This document shows positions 35,500-44,027 of a stretch of DNA of 64,000 nt, piece by piece. The notes under the pieces were generated by a model. It was given only the letters and a program-made list of their open reading frames with translations, made no database searches and was not told the DNA's origin. A program made the position numbers and the translations under genes. Within the stretch, counting starts at the first letter, position 1. Each line of letters starts with the position of its first letter. Source of the stretch: Leptospira andrefontaineae (lineage in GTDB: Bacteria; Spirochaetota; Leptospiria; Leptospirales; Leptospiraceae); assembly GCF_004770105.1 (NCBI RefSeq), contig NZ_RQEY01000001.1:124001-188000 (forward strand). Direction: 5' to 3'.

Positions 35500-36041
35500 A
35501 CTATTTTGGTCTTTTTAAGGGAGATCTTTACCTTCTTCCCTTTTAATCTTACAATCTTACCGGGAGCGCCCACCACAGTACAATCATCCGGAATATCGTG
35601 ATCGATCACTACTGCTTCTGCACCTATCTTCACATTATTACCCACGTGTACCGGGCCTAAAACTGTCGCTCTTGCACCGATAAGTACATTATTTCCAACA
35701 GTAGGATGGCGTTTTCCTTGGTGGTTTCCCGTTCCACCTAGGGTAACCCCATGGAATAAGATACAATCATCACCTATCTCGGCGGTCCCACCTATTACGA
35801 TTCCCATTCCATGGTCGATAAATAGTCCGCTACCTATCTTAGCTCCCGGATGGATCTCAATCCCCGTAAGGAAACGATTGAACTGAGAAATAAATCGGGC
35901 TAAAAACTTCAGTCCTATCTTATATAAAGGATATGCAATATACTTATGTAAAAGAATTGAATGCAACCCTGGATAGAGTATAAATTCCATCCCCCTTGCT
36001 GCGGGGTCGTTCTTAAAAATTGCTTGGATCTCTCGAATCAT
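35496..36041 (-). CDS. cysE: Serine O-acetyltransferase
   Basis: 181 residues. After a short helical N-terminus comes a left-handed beta-helix of hexapeptide repeats: [19 protein letters not shown], then [17 protein letters not shown] and [16 protein letters not shown]. The catalytic Asp-His pair is in FIDHGMG. It transfers acetyl from acetyl-CoA to serine for cysteine synthesis. The protein is shorter than E. coli CysE (273) but close to the short bacterial SATs (EpsC/NifP-like). No cysK is near. It may be the first gene after a small-membrane-protein set on the same strand, with nine bases between it and the holin-like gene. Confidence 0.9.
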   Translation of the reverse strand: MIREIQAIFKNDPAARGMEFILYPGLHSILLHKYIAYPLYKIGLKFLARFISQFNRFLTGIEIHPGAKIGSGLFIDHGMGIVIGGTAEIGDDCILFHGVTLGGTGNHQGKRHPTVGNNVLIGARATVLGPVHVGNNVKIGAEAVVIDHDIPDDCTVVGAPGKIVRLKGKKVKISLKKTKIV

Positions 36042-36050
36042 TCGGAAAAT

Positions 36051-36452
36051 CTAATGGGATTTTTTCTTTTTACGATCTGATCTGGAATATTCTTCGTTAC
36101 TTTCTCTTTTAGCTACGTAGTTAGCTAAGGTGAGAATAGCTCCTCCCCAGAAAGCGGCCCAGAATCCAGGCACGAATATTTTATCAGGGAATATATTAGC
36201 GATCCAAAATAGAACGATAGCATTCACCACAAGTCCGGCGATCCCCAAGGTCAAAAGATAAACCAAATATCCTACACCAAATGTAACCAGGACAAGGAAC
36301 CATCTTAAAACGAAATTTAAAAATCCGAAAAATAGGACGATTACTATTACATCCCAGACATGATTGCTGACACGAAAGCCTGAATCAATTAGAGGAAAAA
36401 CAAATACTACTACCAAGGATTGTAGTAAAACGGAAAAAAGAAGTCTGTACAT
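36051..36452 (-). CDS. Four-helix membrane protein of the phage-holin-like/YvlD family
   Basis: 133 residues with four hydrophobic helices and a basic, disordered C-terminal tail (RSDRKKKKSH). The pattern (FVFPLIDSGFRVSNHVWDVIV then NAIVLFWIANIFPD) matches the family annotated as mycobacterial four-TMS phage holin, which is widespread in non-phage contexts. Nothing else phage-like is nearby, so this is more likely a housekeeping membrane protein. It follows a 62-residue gene by eight bases and precedes cysE, apparently in one transcript. Confidence 0.78.
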   Translation of the reverse strand: MYRLLFSVLLQSLVVVFVFPLIDSGFRVSNHVWDVIVIVLFFGFLNFVLRWFLVLVTFGVGYLVYLLTLGIAGLVVNAIVLFWIANIFPDKIFVPGFWAAFWGGAILTLANYVAKRESNEEYSRSDRKKKKSH

Positions 36453-36460
36453 CTATGTCC

Positions 36461-36649
36461 TTAAACTGTAGAATCTAGGAACTGTCCCAAATGAGGAGGT
36501 AATCCACCTGGAGGAACCACCACTGTTTGCGGTTGCACTACTGCATTATCCGAAACGGAGGCAACTTCTCTGGGTTGGTCCCCTACTAAGGCAGGAGCCG
36601 AAGAATCTGAATATAAAATTTGTCGAGATCCGACAGCCATATAAGGCAT
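36461..36649 (-). CDS. Small protein of unknown function
   Basis: 62 residues, with no hydrophobic stretch and a proline/valine-rich middle (VQPQTVVVPPGGLPPHLGQF). AGGAAGAAGAAT stands just before the ATG, which is a good ribosome-binding site. It runs into the holin-like gene with eight bases between. No family is recognised. The strand, spacing and start support a real gene, but coding potential was not measured. Confidence 0.5.
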   Translation of the reverse strand: MPYMAVGSRQILYSDSSAPALVGDQPREVASVSDNAVVQPQTVVVPPGGLPPHLGQFLDSTV

Positions 36650-36710
36650 ATTCTTCTTCCTTTCTGTTATATTCTTCCTATTAGACGAATTCGAAAAGCA
36701 AAATTATATC

Positions 36711-37313
36711 TTAACCTTCTACAACTAATCCACAATCCATCTTTTCGACGACGAATCCTGTGTAGATCAATGGATAAAGTAAGTAGGTCCCAAGTCCCAC
36801 AACCCAAGCAAATCCAGTGCGAGGAGTATCTCTTACTCCAGTACTTTGGAAAAATAAACGAACAGATCTAAACGGTTTTTTGCCTGAGTCAGAGGATGCC
36901 AAAGTTTTATCAGTAATCCCTAAGCCGCAGTTATGAGTGAGCTTGTTTCCTTCGATAGTGATCAAAACTTCTTTTCTTTCCGACTTGTTCCAAGAAACTC
37001 TTCTGGTGACAGTCCCTTCTAATTCGAGTTCTTTGGATCTAGCGCCTGTTCCTACTAAGATCGGGAATTTTGCATATTCTCGATCTAATCTTCTGTCCTT
37101 GCCTTCAACCCCAGTTGCGAAAGTCGCCATCAAAGTTTTTACATCGTATTCCAAATCATCTTCGAATTGGACGAGTACTGGCATTTCGGATCTTTGTTCT
37201 CCGGAAGAAGGTAACTGAATTTCAGGATTTTTCTTTTCCGCTCCGGAACAAGATACAAGCAATGAAGAAACAGATACAAAAAGTATAATAGAATATTTAG
37301 AGAATGAATTCAT
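36711..37313 (-). CDS. Putative lipoprotein, unknown function
   Basis: 200 residues. The signal peptide ends in SLLVSC, so Cys22 is the likely lipidated residue. The body has strands such as YAKFPILVGTGARSKELELEG and ends with a hydrophobic segment (GFAWVVGLGTYLLYPLIYTGF) near the C-terminus, which could insert in a membrane. No domain is recognised. Genes downstream on the same strand begin 61 bases later; they may belong to one transcript. Confidence 0.7.
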   Translation of the reverse strand: MNSFSKYSIILFVSVSSLLVSCSGAEKKNPEIQLPSSGEQRSEMPVLVQFEDDLEYDVKTLMATFATGVEGKDRRLDREYAKFPILVGTGARSKELELEGTVTRRVSWNKSERKEVLITIEGNKLTHNCGLGITDKTLASSDSGKKPFRSVRLFFQSTGVRDTPRTGFAWVVGLGTYLLYPLIYTGFVVEKMDCGLVVEG

Positions 37314-37493
37314 AGAATGTCCGGCACTTCTATGAAACCCCGGAAAGAATTTCTGTCCAGCGAAAATCGCAGTTGGACGGATACAAATCAGTAAAGGTTA
37401 CAAACAAAACAGCTATAGAAATTTATTTACCATGTCCGACTTAGAATTTGGGTGGGATATAAAATAAGCGCCAAGACCAATCGGGAAGGCTAT

Positions 37494-38375
37494 ATGCGAT
37501 ACTTATCTATAAACCATCAAATACTTCTAATATTTTCTCCAGCAAAACCAAAACCAAAACCAAAATTTTCCAAACGAATACAGATCTTAATCTTATTATC
37601 CATATACTCATGTTCTTCTTTTCCAAGAGGAGATAAATCTTTGATTTCAAGAGAACATCAATACTCTCTATTTTACACGAATGAAGAAGGTAATGTATAC
37701 AGGACAGACCTGAGTCTTAAAACAAAATACAAGGACGCTTTTGCAGATCTAGAAAAATTTGACTCGGAATTTATAGGTCCTCAAAAACAAAAATATACGG
37801 AAAGGATCAAAGAAGTTTCCTTATATAAATCGGAACTAAAAAAGGATAGTAGCTCTATAGTGAGAAAATTAGGAGGAGTTCTTGCAATAGCTGCGATCAC
37901 TCCTGTTCCATTTGCCTTCGAGACCACTTTAGTTTTAGGAACAATTTACGTAACATATCAAAAAATGACTGAAACTTCGGAAGCGAAGCTCAGAAAAAAA
38001 CATGTGGAGTTCCTAATAAATGAATGTGCTAACTCGGAAGATAGTTTAGAGGATTTCAAAGAAGATCATTTGGATGAATTCGTTTCCAGATGGAAAAAAG
38101 AATTTATGAAAGAATCCAATCATTTTGTGAACGCAGATGATTGGGAGGATGTTCGCTTATTAGATACTCTTATGGAAAAATACCAGATAGATAAGGAATG
38201 GTTGAAGATCAACGCCGAATGGGAATGGAGAGCTTCTTCCCAACATTGTAATCGAGAAACGAAAGAGGAAAAAGATAGTCGTATCCATAAGGAAGATAAG
38301 AAATGGAAAAAGAATGGATCCAAGACTGAAAACCGCATTGGACTATCTGAAAAGAGGGGACTCGAATACCGCTAA
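37494..38375 (+). CDS. Putative lipoprotein or membrane protein, unknown function
   Basis: 293 residues. ATG 37494 follows GGGAAGG and is preferred over GTG 37452. The N-terminus is odd for a signal peptide: about 25 residues, including the repeat PAKPKPKPKF, precede the hydrophobic run RIQILILLSIYSCSS, which looks like a lipobox. A second hydrophobic stretch (GVLAIAAITPVPFAFETTLVLGT) at about 135-160 may span or dip into the membrane. The C-terminus is charged (KEEKDSRIHKEDKKWKK). The last 62 bases overlap the next gene in another frame. No known domain. Confidence 0.6.
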   Translation: MRYLSINHQILLIFSPAKPKPKPKFSKRIQILILLSIYSCSSFPRGDKSLISREHQYSLFYTNEEGNVYRTDLSLKTKYKDAFADLEKFDSEFIGPQKQKYTERIKEVSLYKSELKKDSSSIVRKLGGVLAIAAITPVPFAFETTLVLGTIYVTYQKMTETSEAKLRKKHVEFLINECANSEDSLEDFKEDHLDEFVSRWKKEFMKESNHFVNADDWEDVRLLDTLMEKYQIDKEWLKINAEWEWRASSQHCNRETKEEKDSRIHKEDKKWKKNGSKTENRIGLSEKRGLEYR

Positions 38376-38925
38376 GTCCGTATTGATATCTTGGACTGAG
38401 TCTGAGCCTAATAACCCTAATGCATTTTTTCATTTGGGGATGTGCCTTTCCCAATTGGGCGAAATGGCGCCTGCAGAATCCGCGTTACAAGAATGTATTC
38501 GTTTGGAGCCCGCGCATGTTCAGGCTTGGGTCGGACTTGGAGTATTATTCGCTCGTAAAAAAGACAAACCAAAAGCGGAGTTCCATCTTTCCAAGGCATT
38601 GGAATTAGATGATAATGATGTATTCGCCAAAAAGAATTTAGCGGCAGTTTATACCGGGGCTTCTAAATTTGATCGCGCATTGGATTTACTCAAAGATCTA
38701 CCTGAGTCCGAGTTATCCGATTCCCCTACTCTATATGCATTAGCAATTTGTTATGTAAGAACAAATCGTTTTGAAGAAGCTAGAGAAACTTTCCAGAAAT
38801 TAGAGATTGTTGGTATTCCGGACCAGGTCAAAAAAGAATATCTTCAACTAAAACAATTACTGGAAGAGAAACAATTCGAACAAGGCGGTATCTGGAGTTT
38901 TCTTAAAAAAGAAGAGGACATTTGA
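38314..38925 (+). CDS. TPR-repeat protein
   Basis: 203 residues of tetratricopeptide repeats: PNAFFHLGMCLSQLGEMAPA, VQAWVGLGVLFARKKDKPKA, VFAKKNLAAVYTGASKFDRA and PTLYALAICYVRTNRFEEA. No signal peptide, so probably a cytosolic scaffold. It starts at an ATG inside the previous gene, preceded by GGAAAAAGA, and overlaps it by 62 bases. No terminator is seen before the leu leader region, which begins about 35 bases after its stop codon. Confidence 0.85.
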   Translation: MDPRLKTALDYLKRGDSNTAKSVLISWTESEPNNPNAFFHLGMCLSQLGEMAPAESALQECIRLEPAHVQAWVGLGVLFARKKDKPKAEFHLSKALELDDNDVFAKKNLAAVYTGASKFDRALDLLKDLPESELSDSPTLYALAICYVRTNRFEEARETFQKLEIVGIPDQVKKEYLQLKQLLEEKQFEQGGIWSFLKKEEDI

Positions 38926-38960
38926 CCGCGACAGTGACGCATGATTTTTTTCTTTTTTAC

Positions 38961-38966
38961 TTGACT
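38961..38966 (+). promoter_or_regulatory. Possible -35 element of the leuA leader transcript
   Basis: TTGACT at 38961-38966. The best -10 candidates, AGTCTA (38985-38990) or TCTAAA (38987-38992), are 18-20 bases downstream and match poorly. Given the leader ATG at 39000 the transcript start would be close to it. Confidence 0.35.
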
Positions 38967-38999
38967 TCCTTTTCCAATTTGCCGAGTCTAAAAGTAAAT

Positions 39000-39062
39000 A
39001 TGGCGCAAAATTTCTTCCAAGCTAATATGCTCGGTCTCCTCTTACTCCTTCTTTGGAGTTGA
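39000..39062 (+). CDS. Leucine-rich leader peptide of leuA
   Basis: A 20-codon frame, MAQNFFQANM then LGLLLLLLWS and TGA (39060-39062). Seven of the last eleven codons are Leu, six consecutive at 39036-39053 (CTC, CTC, TTA, CTC, CTT, CTT). An internal ATG at 39027 would give an 11-codon version. The Shine-Dalgarno is weak. It lies immediately before mutually exclusive hairpins and a terminator, then leuA; this arrangement is that of leu attenuators in proteobacteria. Confidence 0.8.
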   Translation: MAQNFFQANMLGLLLLLLWS

Positions 39063-39114
39063 GAGGACGGAATCTTGCGCGCGCAAAAACCCGCTCCTCT
39101 GAGCGGGTTTTTTT
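39037..39114 (+). promoter_or_regulatory. Leucine attenuator (regions 1 to 4)
   Basis: Region 1, TCCTCT and ACTCC (39037-39048), overlaps the Leu codons and pairs with region 2, GGAGT and AGAGGA (39055-39067). Region 2, extended to AGAGGACGG (39062-39070), can instead pair with region 3, CCG-C-TCCTCT (39091-39100), nine pairs with one bulged C. A palindrome TTGCGCGCGCAA (39075-39086) between them would bring regions 2 and 3 together. Region 3 otherwise pairs with region 4 as the terminator. Ribosome stalling at Leu codons would free region 2 and allow read-through. Confidence 0.75.
39086..39114 (+). terminator. Attenuator terminator before leuA
   Basis: AAAACCCGCTC (39086-39096) and GAGCGGGTTTT (39101-39111) form an eleven-pair stem with loop CTCT, continuing into TTT. 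It lies 24 bases after the leader peptide stop codon and 59 bases before leuA. Confidence 0.92.
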
Positions 39115-39172
39115 GTATCAGGGTCTTCTCCCGGCAAAATCTCTCGCTTGAGGCCGGAAAAAGAGAGTGCCC

Positions 39173-40468
39173 ATGGAACAAAAATCAAATGCGATTATCG
39201 CAACACAATATCCTTCCATCCAAGAGATGATCATTCCCGGCCAGGGTTTGAAAACTCCTCCTGTATCTCCATTCTTCATGGATGTTACACTAAGAGACGG
39301 CAACCAAGCGTTGCCCAAACCTTGGAACCTGGAAGAAAAAGAGATCATATTTAAGAGACTTGTAAAGTTAGGAGTACAAGGAATAGAAGTTGGATTTGCA
39401 TCTGCAAGCAAACAAGACTTCGAAGCATGCTCATATCTTTCTTCTTTGGCTCCGGAGAATGTTGCTATTTCCAGTCTATCTCGAGCAGTAGAGAAGGAGA
39501 TAGATCTTTCTTGGGAAGCGATCCGCAAAGCTCCTCGCCCACGGATCCATATTGTTTATCCTATCAGCGATTTTACGATCAGGAACGTATTGGGAATTTC
39601 CGAAAAGGAAGTTAAAGAAAATATAATACGTTCCGTTTCATATGCACGTAAATTAGCGGGAAATTACGGAGAAGTCCAATTTTCAGGAGAACATTTCGGG
39701 GATTCCTTGGAGAATATGGATTTTGCCGTGGAAGCATTCCAGGCTGCTTTGGATGCGGGTGCAGATGTAGTAAATCTTCCTAATACCGTGGAAAGATACA
39801 GACCTTATTTGTTCGTAGCAATGGTCCGTAAAGTTGCAGAGTCCCTACCTCAAGGAAGTAAAATTTCAGTCCATACCCATAACGATTTGGGAATGGCAAC
39901 CGCAACTACTGTGGAAAGTTTTTTTGCAGGAGCCACTCAATTGGAAACTGCGTTAAACGGTTTGGGCGAAAGAGCCGGAAATACAAACACGTACGAAGTA
40001 GCGATCGCTCTTCATAATTGTGGAGTTAAAGTGGATTTAGATCTTCAGACAATTTATGAAACTTCCAGGATCGTTTCTCGTATGTCAGGAGTTCCTATCC
40101 CGGAAAAAGCTCCTTTAATCGGAGATGACGTAGTCGCTCATAGAAGTGGAATACATCAGGATGGAGTTTCCAAAACAAAAGGTATGAAGAAGGGAGCGTA
40201 TCGTGCTTTCGACGCAAACCTGATCGGAAGGCCGGAAGGAGATCGGATCGCATTCACAAGCCAATCCGGTAAATCTGCAATTTATGAAATTCTAATGCAA
40301 TCCGGGGTTTCTGTTTCGAAGGAAGAAGCTTCTAAATTGCAGCCAATCTTAAAATCAATCTCCGAAAATTCGGGGGGAGGAGAATTGTCGATTGAGGAGA
40401 TCAAGACCGAGTTGGGGAAATTGAGATTATTGGAAAGTTCCGATCGTAAACGCCTCCAAAATAGCTAA
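39173..40468 (+). CDS. leuA: 2-isopropylmalate synthase-like enzyme, leuA type
   Basis: 431 residues. The TIM-barrel HMGL-like domain begins [20 protein letters not shown], with the D-x-TLRDG-x-Q motif. [21 protein letters not shown] supplies the HxH metal ligands, followed by [16 protein letters not shown]. LeuA condenses 2-oxoisovalerate and acetyl-CoA in leucine synthesis; citramalate synthase (CimA) is a close relative that Leptospira also has. The leucine-rich leader upstream favours the leucine enzyme. The protein is shorter than full LeuA (about 510-550) and has no room for the complete C-terminal LeuA dimer regulatory domain. The ATG at 39173 is chosen; GTG 39167 is an in-frame alternative. 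Confidence 0.87.
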   Translation: MEQKSNAIIATQYPSIQEMIIPGQGLKTPPVSPFFMDVTLRDGNQALPKPWNLEEKEIIFKRLVKLGVQGIEVGFASASKQDFEACSYLSSLAPENVAISSLSRAVEKEIDLSWEAIRKAPRPRIHIVYPISDFTIRNVLGISEKEVKENIIRSVSYARKLAGNYGEVQFSGEHFGDSLENMDFAVEAFQAALDAGADVVNLPNTVERYRPYLFVAMVRKVAESLPQGSKISVHTHNDLGMATATTVESFFAGATQLETALNGLGERAGNTNTYEVAIALHNCGVKVDLDLQTIYETSRIVSRMSGVPIPEKAPLIGDDVVAHRSGIHQDGVSKTKGMKKGAYRAFDANLIGRPEGDRIAFTSQSGKSAIYEILMQSGVSVSKEEASKLQPILKSISENSGGGELSIEEIKTELGKLRLLESSDRKRLQNS

Positions 40469-40491
40469 TAGATCTATCTTTGGCCTCTCTT

Positions 40492-40526
40492 GATCTCAGG
40501 GGGATCTTCACACGATCCCTGAGATC
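40492..40526. repeat. Long inverted repeat after leuA
   Basis: GATCTCAGGG (40492-40501) pairs perfectly with CCCTGAGATC (40517-40526), with an inner GATC/GATC step. It lacks a T run, so it may stabilise the leuA mRNA rather than end it. Confidence 0.55.
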
Positions 40527-40575
40527 TCTCCTCTAATCTGGAGGTTATGTATCACCGATTGCAGTTCCTGCCAAT

Positions 40576-40839
40576 CTATTTGCCGGTGCAGTGTTTTTTA
40601 CCGTAAGTCCCTCTTGCACAAGACCCTGAACCGATGCAGTCCGCGTCCGAAAAACATTCGTTTCCAGACTTTCCGCTTCCGTGATCAAATTCAGGTTTTT
40701 TAGTACAAACTCCGCCGGTGCATTGCATTCCAAATCCACATTGGATATCTGCTGTGCATTTTTCGCCCTTCTCTCTATCTCCAGCGGAAATACTAAAGGT
40801 GAGAAATATTAGTATTAGATACAGGTATATATATTTCAT
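40576..40839 (-). CDS. Small cysteine-rich secreted protein
   Basis: 87 residues: a signal peptide (about 1-20, ending in SISAG), then about 65 residues with ten cysteines in two similar blocks. Block one reads KCTADIQCGFGMQCTGGVC, block two ECFSDADCIGSGSCARGT plus a final CTGK. The C-x6-C-x5-C-x4-C type spacing recalls small disulfide knots such as the Dickkopf N-terminal or EGF-like folds. It is exported and probably oxidised outside the cytoplasm. No family is assigned. Monocistronic, on the strand opposite leuA. Confidence 0.68.
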   Translation of the reverse strand: MKYIYLYLILIFLTFSISAGDREKGEKCTADIQCGFGMQCTGGVCTKKPEFDHGSGKSGNECFSDADCIGSGSCARGTYGKKHCTGK

Positions 40840-40931
40840 TCTTATTCCTTTGATAAATTGTAAAGTTAGCTCTTCAAACTCTGATCATTATATCAATTGG
40901 TGAAAATTTAAGGACATCTAATATTCTTATA

Positions 40932-43355
40932 TTAGATTTTTTTCAGAAATATTCTGCGAATTTGAACTCCGGACTTTCCTTCCACAAATACTCTGAACTC
41001 AACATCATCTACAACTGGATTCGTGATTTCAAATATTAAAGTTTTAGAGTTCGGATCTTCTCCATTTTCTTGCGGAGATAAAAGTAATAAGCCTCTATTA
41101 TAAGCTACATCGAACTTAGCATGATCCAAATTTTTGCCCAAGTAATCTAATCTATACTTACCTTTAGCAAGTGTCAAAAAAGGGCCATAAACTAAAGTAC
41201 CTTCATGCCTAGTTGCAGAAATAGTTCCATCCTCTTCGGACTTTCCGCAAGAAGACAAAAAGCCGGATTCTCCCGGAATCCATTCAAATTGAACCCTCTC
41301 TGATCCTTTGGCTGCTTCATTCTTTTCAATCTTAAAGATTTGAAAATTTAGATTTCTTTTATATAAGAATTCCGGAAATCTAAATATTGATTCATCAGGA
41401 AAAAGACCGGATAATTGTAGATTTCCAATTAAAGAAAATTTTAAATTGCCGTTTAATCCGGAAAAATCTCCATTTTGTATAATATAAATATCCTTCTTTT
41501 TTGCCAAAAAATCGGGAATTCGTCTTATAACTTCAGCCGAATCATTTATCAAAAATATATTCTTTCCGTAAATATAACGAAGAGGGGAAGCAATTTGAAT
41601 CTTATTAGTAAAGTAAATTGAATCTTCGTCAGGTAGTTCCTGGACAAAATTTTCATACCCTTTCACATAACCTTCCATCATTGATTGGGACAAGATCAAT
41701 TTAGATCTCCAATGGGTGTGAAAGATAGCAGCTCCTCCTATAACGAGCAAAACTAAAAGTTTAACCATTTTATTGGATATTGGAATATTCTGAATTCCAG
41801 CTACAGACCCTAATATAGCGAAAGGAATAGAAAATAACATCCACCTTCGTGAAGCCCATAGATGGTCCGCTGCGATACTAGGGCTTAACAAATAAGCTAT
41901 CAATAAAAATGTTCCTATCAAAAATAAGAATAATGAATGGAATTTGTTTTTATGAAAGAGATAAACATTTAAAGCAAAAGGAAGAAAGACGAATAACCAA
42001 ACAGGAACATACCACAAAAAAATAGGAAGAGAATTTAAGGCAAGAAAGCTACCAGGCTGAAGGTTACTGAATATCTTCGCTTGAATTTCCGGACGAATAA
42101 GATAAGCGTAAATCCCCAACAGCCAAATTGACAGAAAAAAGAAAATCCGAATCGATTTTATATTTTTATTATAAAATCCTCTAATTCTATTTAATAGATC
42201 CTTCTTAGTCTGCCAAAGAAAAATTTCCAATATAAGAACAAATAGGGAAATTATCGAAAGAGATAGAACTATCTTTAAAAACCCCCTTTCCCAGAGATGA
42301 AAGAGATATACTCTTGAACTGAAATATGCATAGATCAAGGATAAAATATTTAAAATGAGGAATGTGAAAATAAAGTATAAAGTATTTTTAAAATACTTTT
42401 CGAAAAACAAAAGAATGAACACAGAATACAATACGATTATCGGGAAATATATATAAGCATCTATTCTAGAAAAGGAAGAAAGTCCAAAACATAAGCCGAT
42501 CAGGAAGTAAATCCACTTATTTGTTGCCCGAAAAAATGTTTGGATAGAGTATATAGTGAAAAGAATTAAAAACTGCGAATATGTTTCAGTAAGCACCGAT
42601 CTAACATTCCAAATTTGAGAAACGTTAAATACATACAGAATGGTTGCAAAAATCGCATAGACAGGATCTAAAATTCTCCTAACAATTAAGTAAAAAAAGA
42701 AGACTGAAAAATAAGCGAAGATAGAATTTACCCGAAATAATCCATCCATTCCGAAAAGATCATATCCGATTGCTAAATAAGTAGGCACTAAATGGAAAAA
42801 GTCAGGTGACCTATATTCCTCTGAATCTGATATCCCTTCCTGAAAGTTAGCATGAATTGATGGGAAGTCCATGCGCACTGCTTGCCCGAAAGTTTCACTT
42901 ATCAATTTGGTATCAGAAATTTCTAAATGTAAACCTCCACTTTTAGAAATATTAATACCAAAAATTGCATAAAGCCCTGGGTCCCTTCCGCCATCCAGAT
43001 ACCACGTTGGGAATCCTGCATACAAATACAAGGCCACCAAGGAAAATAGAATGATAAATATAAGTTCCGGTTTTTTGATTTCGAATCGGCGTAATTTACG
43101 TAATTCTACTTTTCTATAAGCAAATAAACAAATAATGTGAATGAAAGAGAATATAAAGAAAGAAAGAATAATTCTCTCTATGCTATAGACCCCAAACAGA
43201 GTGAGTAGAAAGGAAATAATCCCTATATATAGTAAAGGAGATACTAAGGATAAAAGAACAGTCCCTATTCTTCCCGGGCCTTTAAGCCTACTAAAAAGGA
43301 AAAATAAGAGTATTGAAGATAAGATCCATCCGGCAAAAAAAAAGAATACGATCAA
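40932..43355 (-). CDS. Large polytopic GT-C/glycosyltransferase-39-like membrane protein
   Basis: 807 residues. The first ~560 hold about 13 hydrophobic helices, and a non-membrane part of about 240 residues follows at the C-terminus. The first large loop has YLDGGRDPGLYAIFG, an acidic motif placed like the catalytic Asp of GT-C mannosyltransferases that use a lipid-linked donor. The C-terminal part ends in a beta-rich segment (FRVFVEGKSGVQIRRIFL). It would transfer a sugar outside the inner membrane; donor and acceptor are unknown. The base composition looks more AT-rich than neighbouring genes, a possible sign of transfer. It is 20 bases downstream of a TetR gene. Confidence 0.65.
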   Translation of the reverse strand: MIVFFFFAGWILSSILLFFLFSRLKGPGRIGTVLLSLVSPLLYIGIISFLLTLFGVYSIERIILSFFIFSFIHIICLFAYRKVELRKLRRFEIKKPELIFIILFSLVALYLYAGFPTWYLDGGRDPGLYAIFGINISKSGGLHLEISDTKLISETFGQAVRMDFPSIHANFQEGISDSEEYRSPDFFHLVPTYLAIGYDLFGMDGLFRVNSIFAYFSVFFFYLIVRRILDPVYAIFATILYVFNVSQIWNVRSVLTETYSQFLILFTIYSIQTFFRATNKWIYFLIGLCFGLSSFSRIDAYIYFPIIVLYSVFILLFFEKYFKNTLYFIFTFLILNILSLIYAYFSSRVYLFHLWERGFLKIVLSLSIISLFVLILEIFLWQTKKDLLNRIRGFYNKNIKSIRIFFFLSIWLLGIYAYLIRPEIQAKIFSNLQPGSFLALNSLPIFLWYVPVWLFVFLPFALNVYLFHKNKFHSLFLFLIGTFLLIAYLLSPSIAADHLWASRRWMLFSIPFAILGSVAGIQNIPISNKMVKLLVLLVIGGAAIFHTHWRSKLILSQSMMEGYVKGYENFVQELPDEDSIYFTNKIQIASPLRYIYGKNIFLINDSAEVIRRIPDFLAKKKDIYIIQNGDFSGLNGNLKFSLIGNLQLSGLFPDESIFRFPEFLYKRNLNFQIFKIEKNEAAKGSERVQFEWIPGESGFLSSCGKSEEDGTISATRHEGTLVYGPFLTLAKGKYRLDYLGKNLDHAKFDVAYNRGLLLLSPQENGEDPNSKTLIFEITNPVVDDVEFRVFVEGKSGVQIRRIFLKKI

Positions 43356-43375
43356 AAGTGAAAAACTTTCCTACT

Positions 43376-43993
43376 TTAGGTATCTTCTCTTTTTACGATC
43401 CCGTAAAAGATAATATTATCCAATTCTTGGACCAGATCTCGGATAGAATACGGGGTTTGTGCTAAAAAGTTCGGATCGAACATTGCTTCGGAAGCTGCCG
43501 AGTGAATGAGAAGCACGATATCCGGATTTACATCGGAACGAATTTCGCCGTTCTTGATGCCGGTTTCGATCATCTTCCTCATTGTTCTGTTAATGTTTTT
43601 TTCTTTTAGAGACTGGATCTGTTTCCAAATATCAGGTGCTTGGTCACGGATCTCTCTTAGAAATTCGTTCATTCCATGGGGGATTTCGGAAGAGAGGCAA
43701 CCTCTCATTGACTGGATTTTTTCTTTAATGGATTTGTCCGGGTCTTGGAAGATCCCTTCGATCCTGCCGTGAATTCTGAGATGTTTATCAGTCATCACTT
43801 CTTTTAACAATTCATGCTTATTGGCGAAGTGTTTATAAAGTGTTTTGCGACTGATCCTAAGAGTTCGAGCGATCTCTTCCATTCGAGTCTTCGCAAAACC
43901 GTATCGCAAAAATAGCTCGAACGATTTTTCGAATATTCTCTCTCGGACCTCGTCCTTCTCTTGGGTTAGTTCTTGTTCCACGGCGCTGTGCAC
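43376..43993 (-). CDS. TetR-family regulator, second of two in the efflux operon
   Basis: 205 residues. The N-terminal HTH reads FEKSFELFLRYGFAKTRMEE then LRISRKTLYKHFANKHELL. The C-terminal domain ends in VQELDNIIFYGIV, a segment that recurs in the neighbouring regulator (ELDNIFLYGII). That shared tail, plus overall size, marks the two as related but well diverged. It follows the first tetR by 34 bases in the tolC-RND direction. It is likely to act on the efflux promoter or its own; the ligand is unknown. Confidence 0.9.
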   Translation of the reverse strand: MHSAVEQELTQEKDEVRERIFEKSFELFLRYGFAKTRMEEIARTLRISRKTLYKHFANKHELLKEVMTDKHLRIHGRIEGIFQDPDKSIKEKIQSMRGCLSSEIPHGMNEFLREIRDQAPDIWKQIQSLKEKNINRTMRKMIETGIKNGEIRSDVNPDIVLLIHSAASEAMFDPNFLAQTPYSIRDLVQELDNIIFYGIVKREDT

Positions 43994-44027
43994 TTTATTA
44001 TCCCCCTTCCGCTTAGGAAACGATTTT

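Noticed and set aside
36051..36452. Phage remnant, based on the holin-like protein
   Set aside because: The family is widespread outside phages and no other phage gene is nearby.
39075..39086. TTGCGCGCGCAA as a DNA operator or Z-DNA site
   Set aside because: Its position between attenuator regions 2 and 3 explains it better as part of the RNA structure.
40545..40739. 64-codon minus-strand frame overlapping the Cys-rich gene
   Set aside because: It lies in another frame of a gene with a clear signal peptide and cysteine pattern, and has no features of its own.
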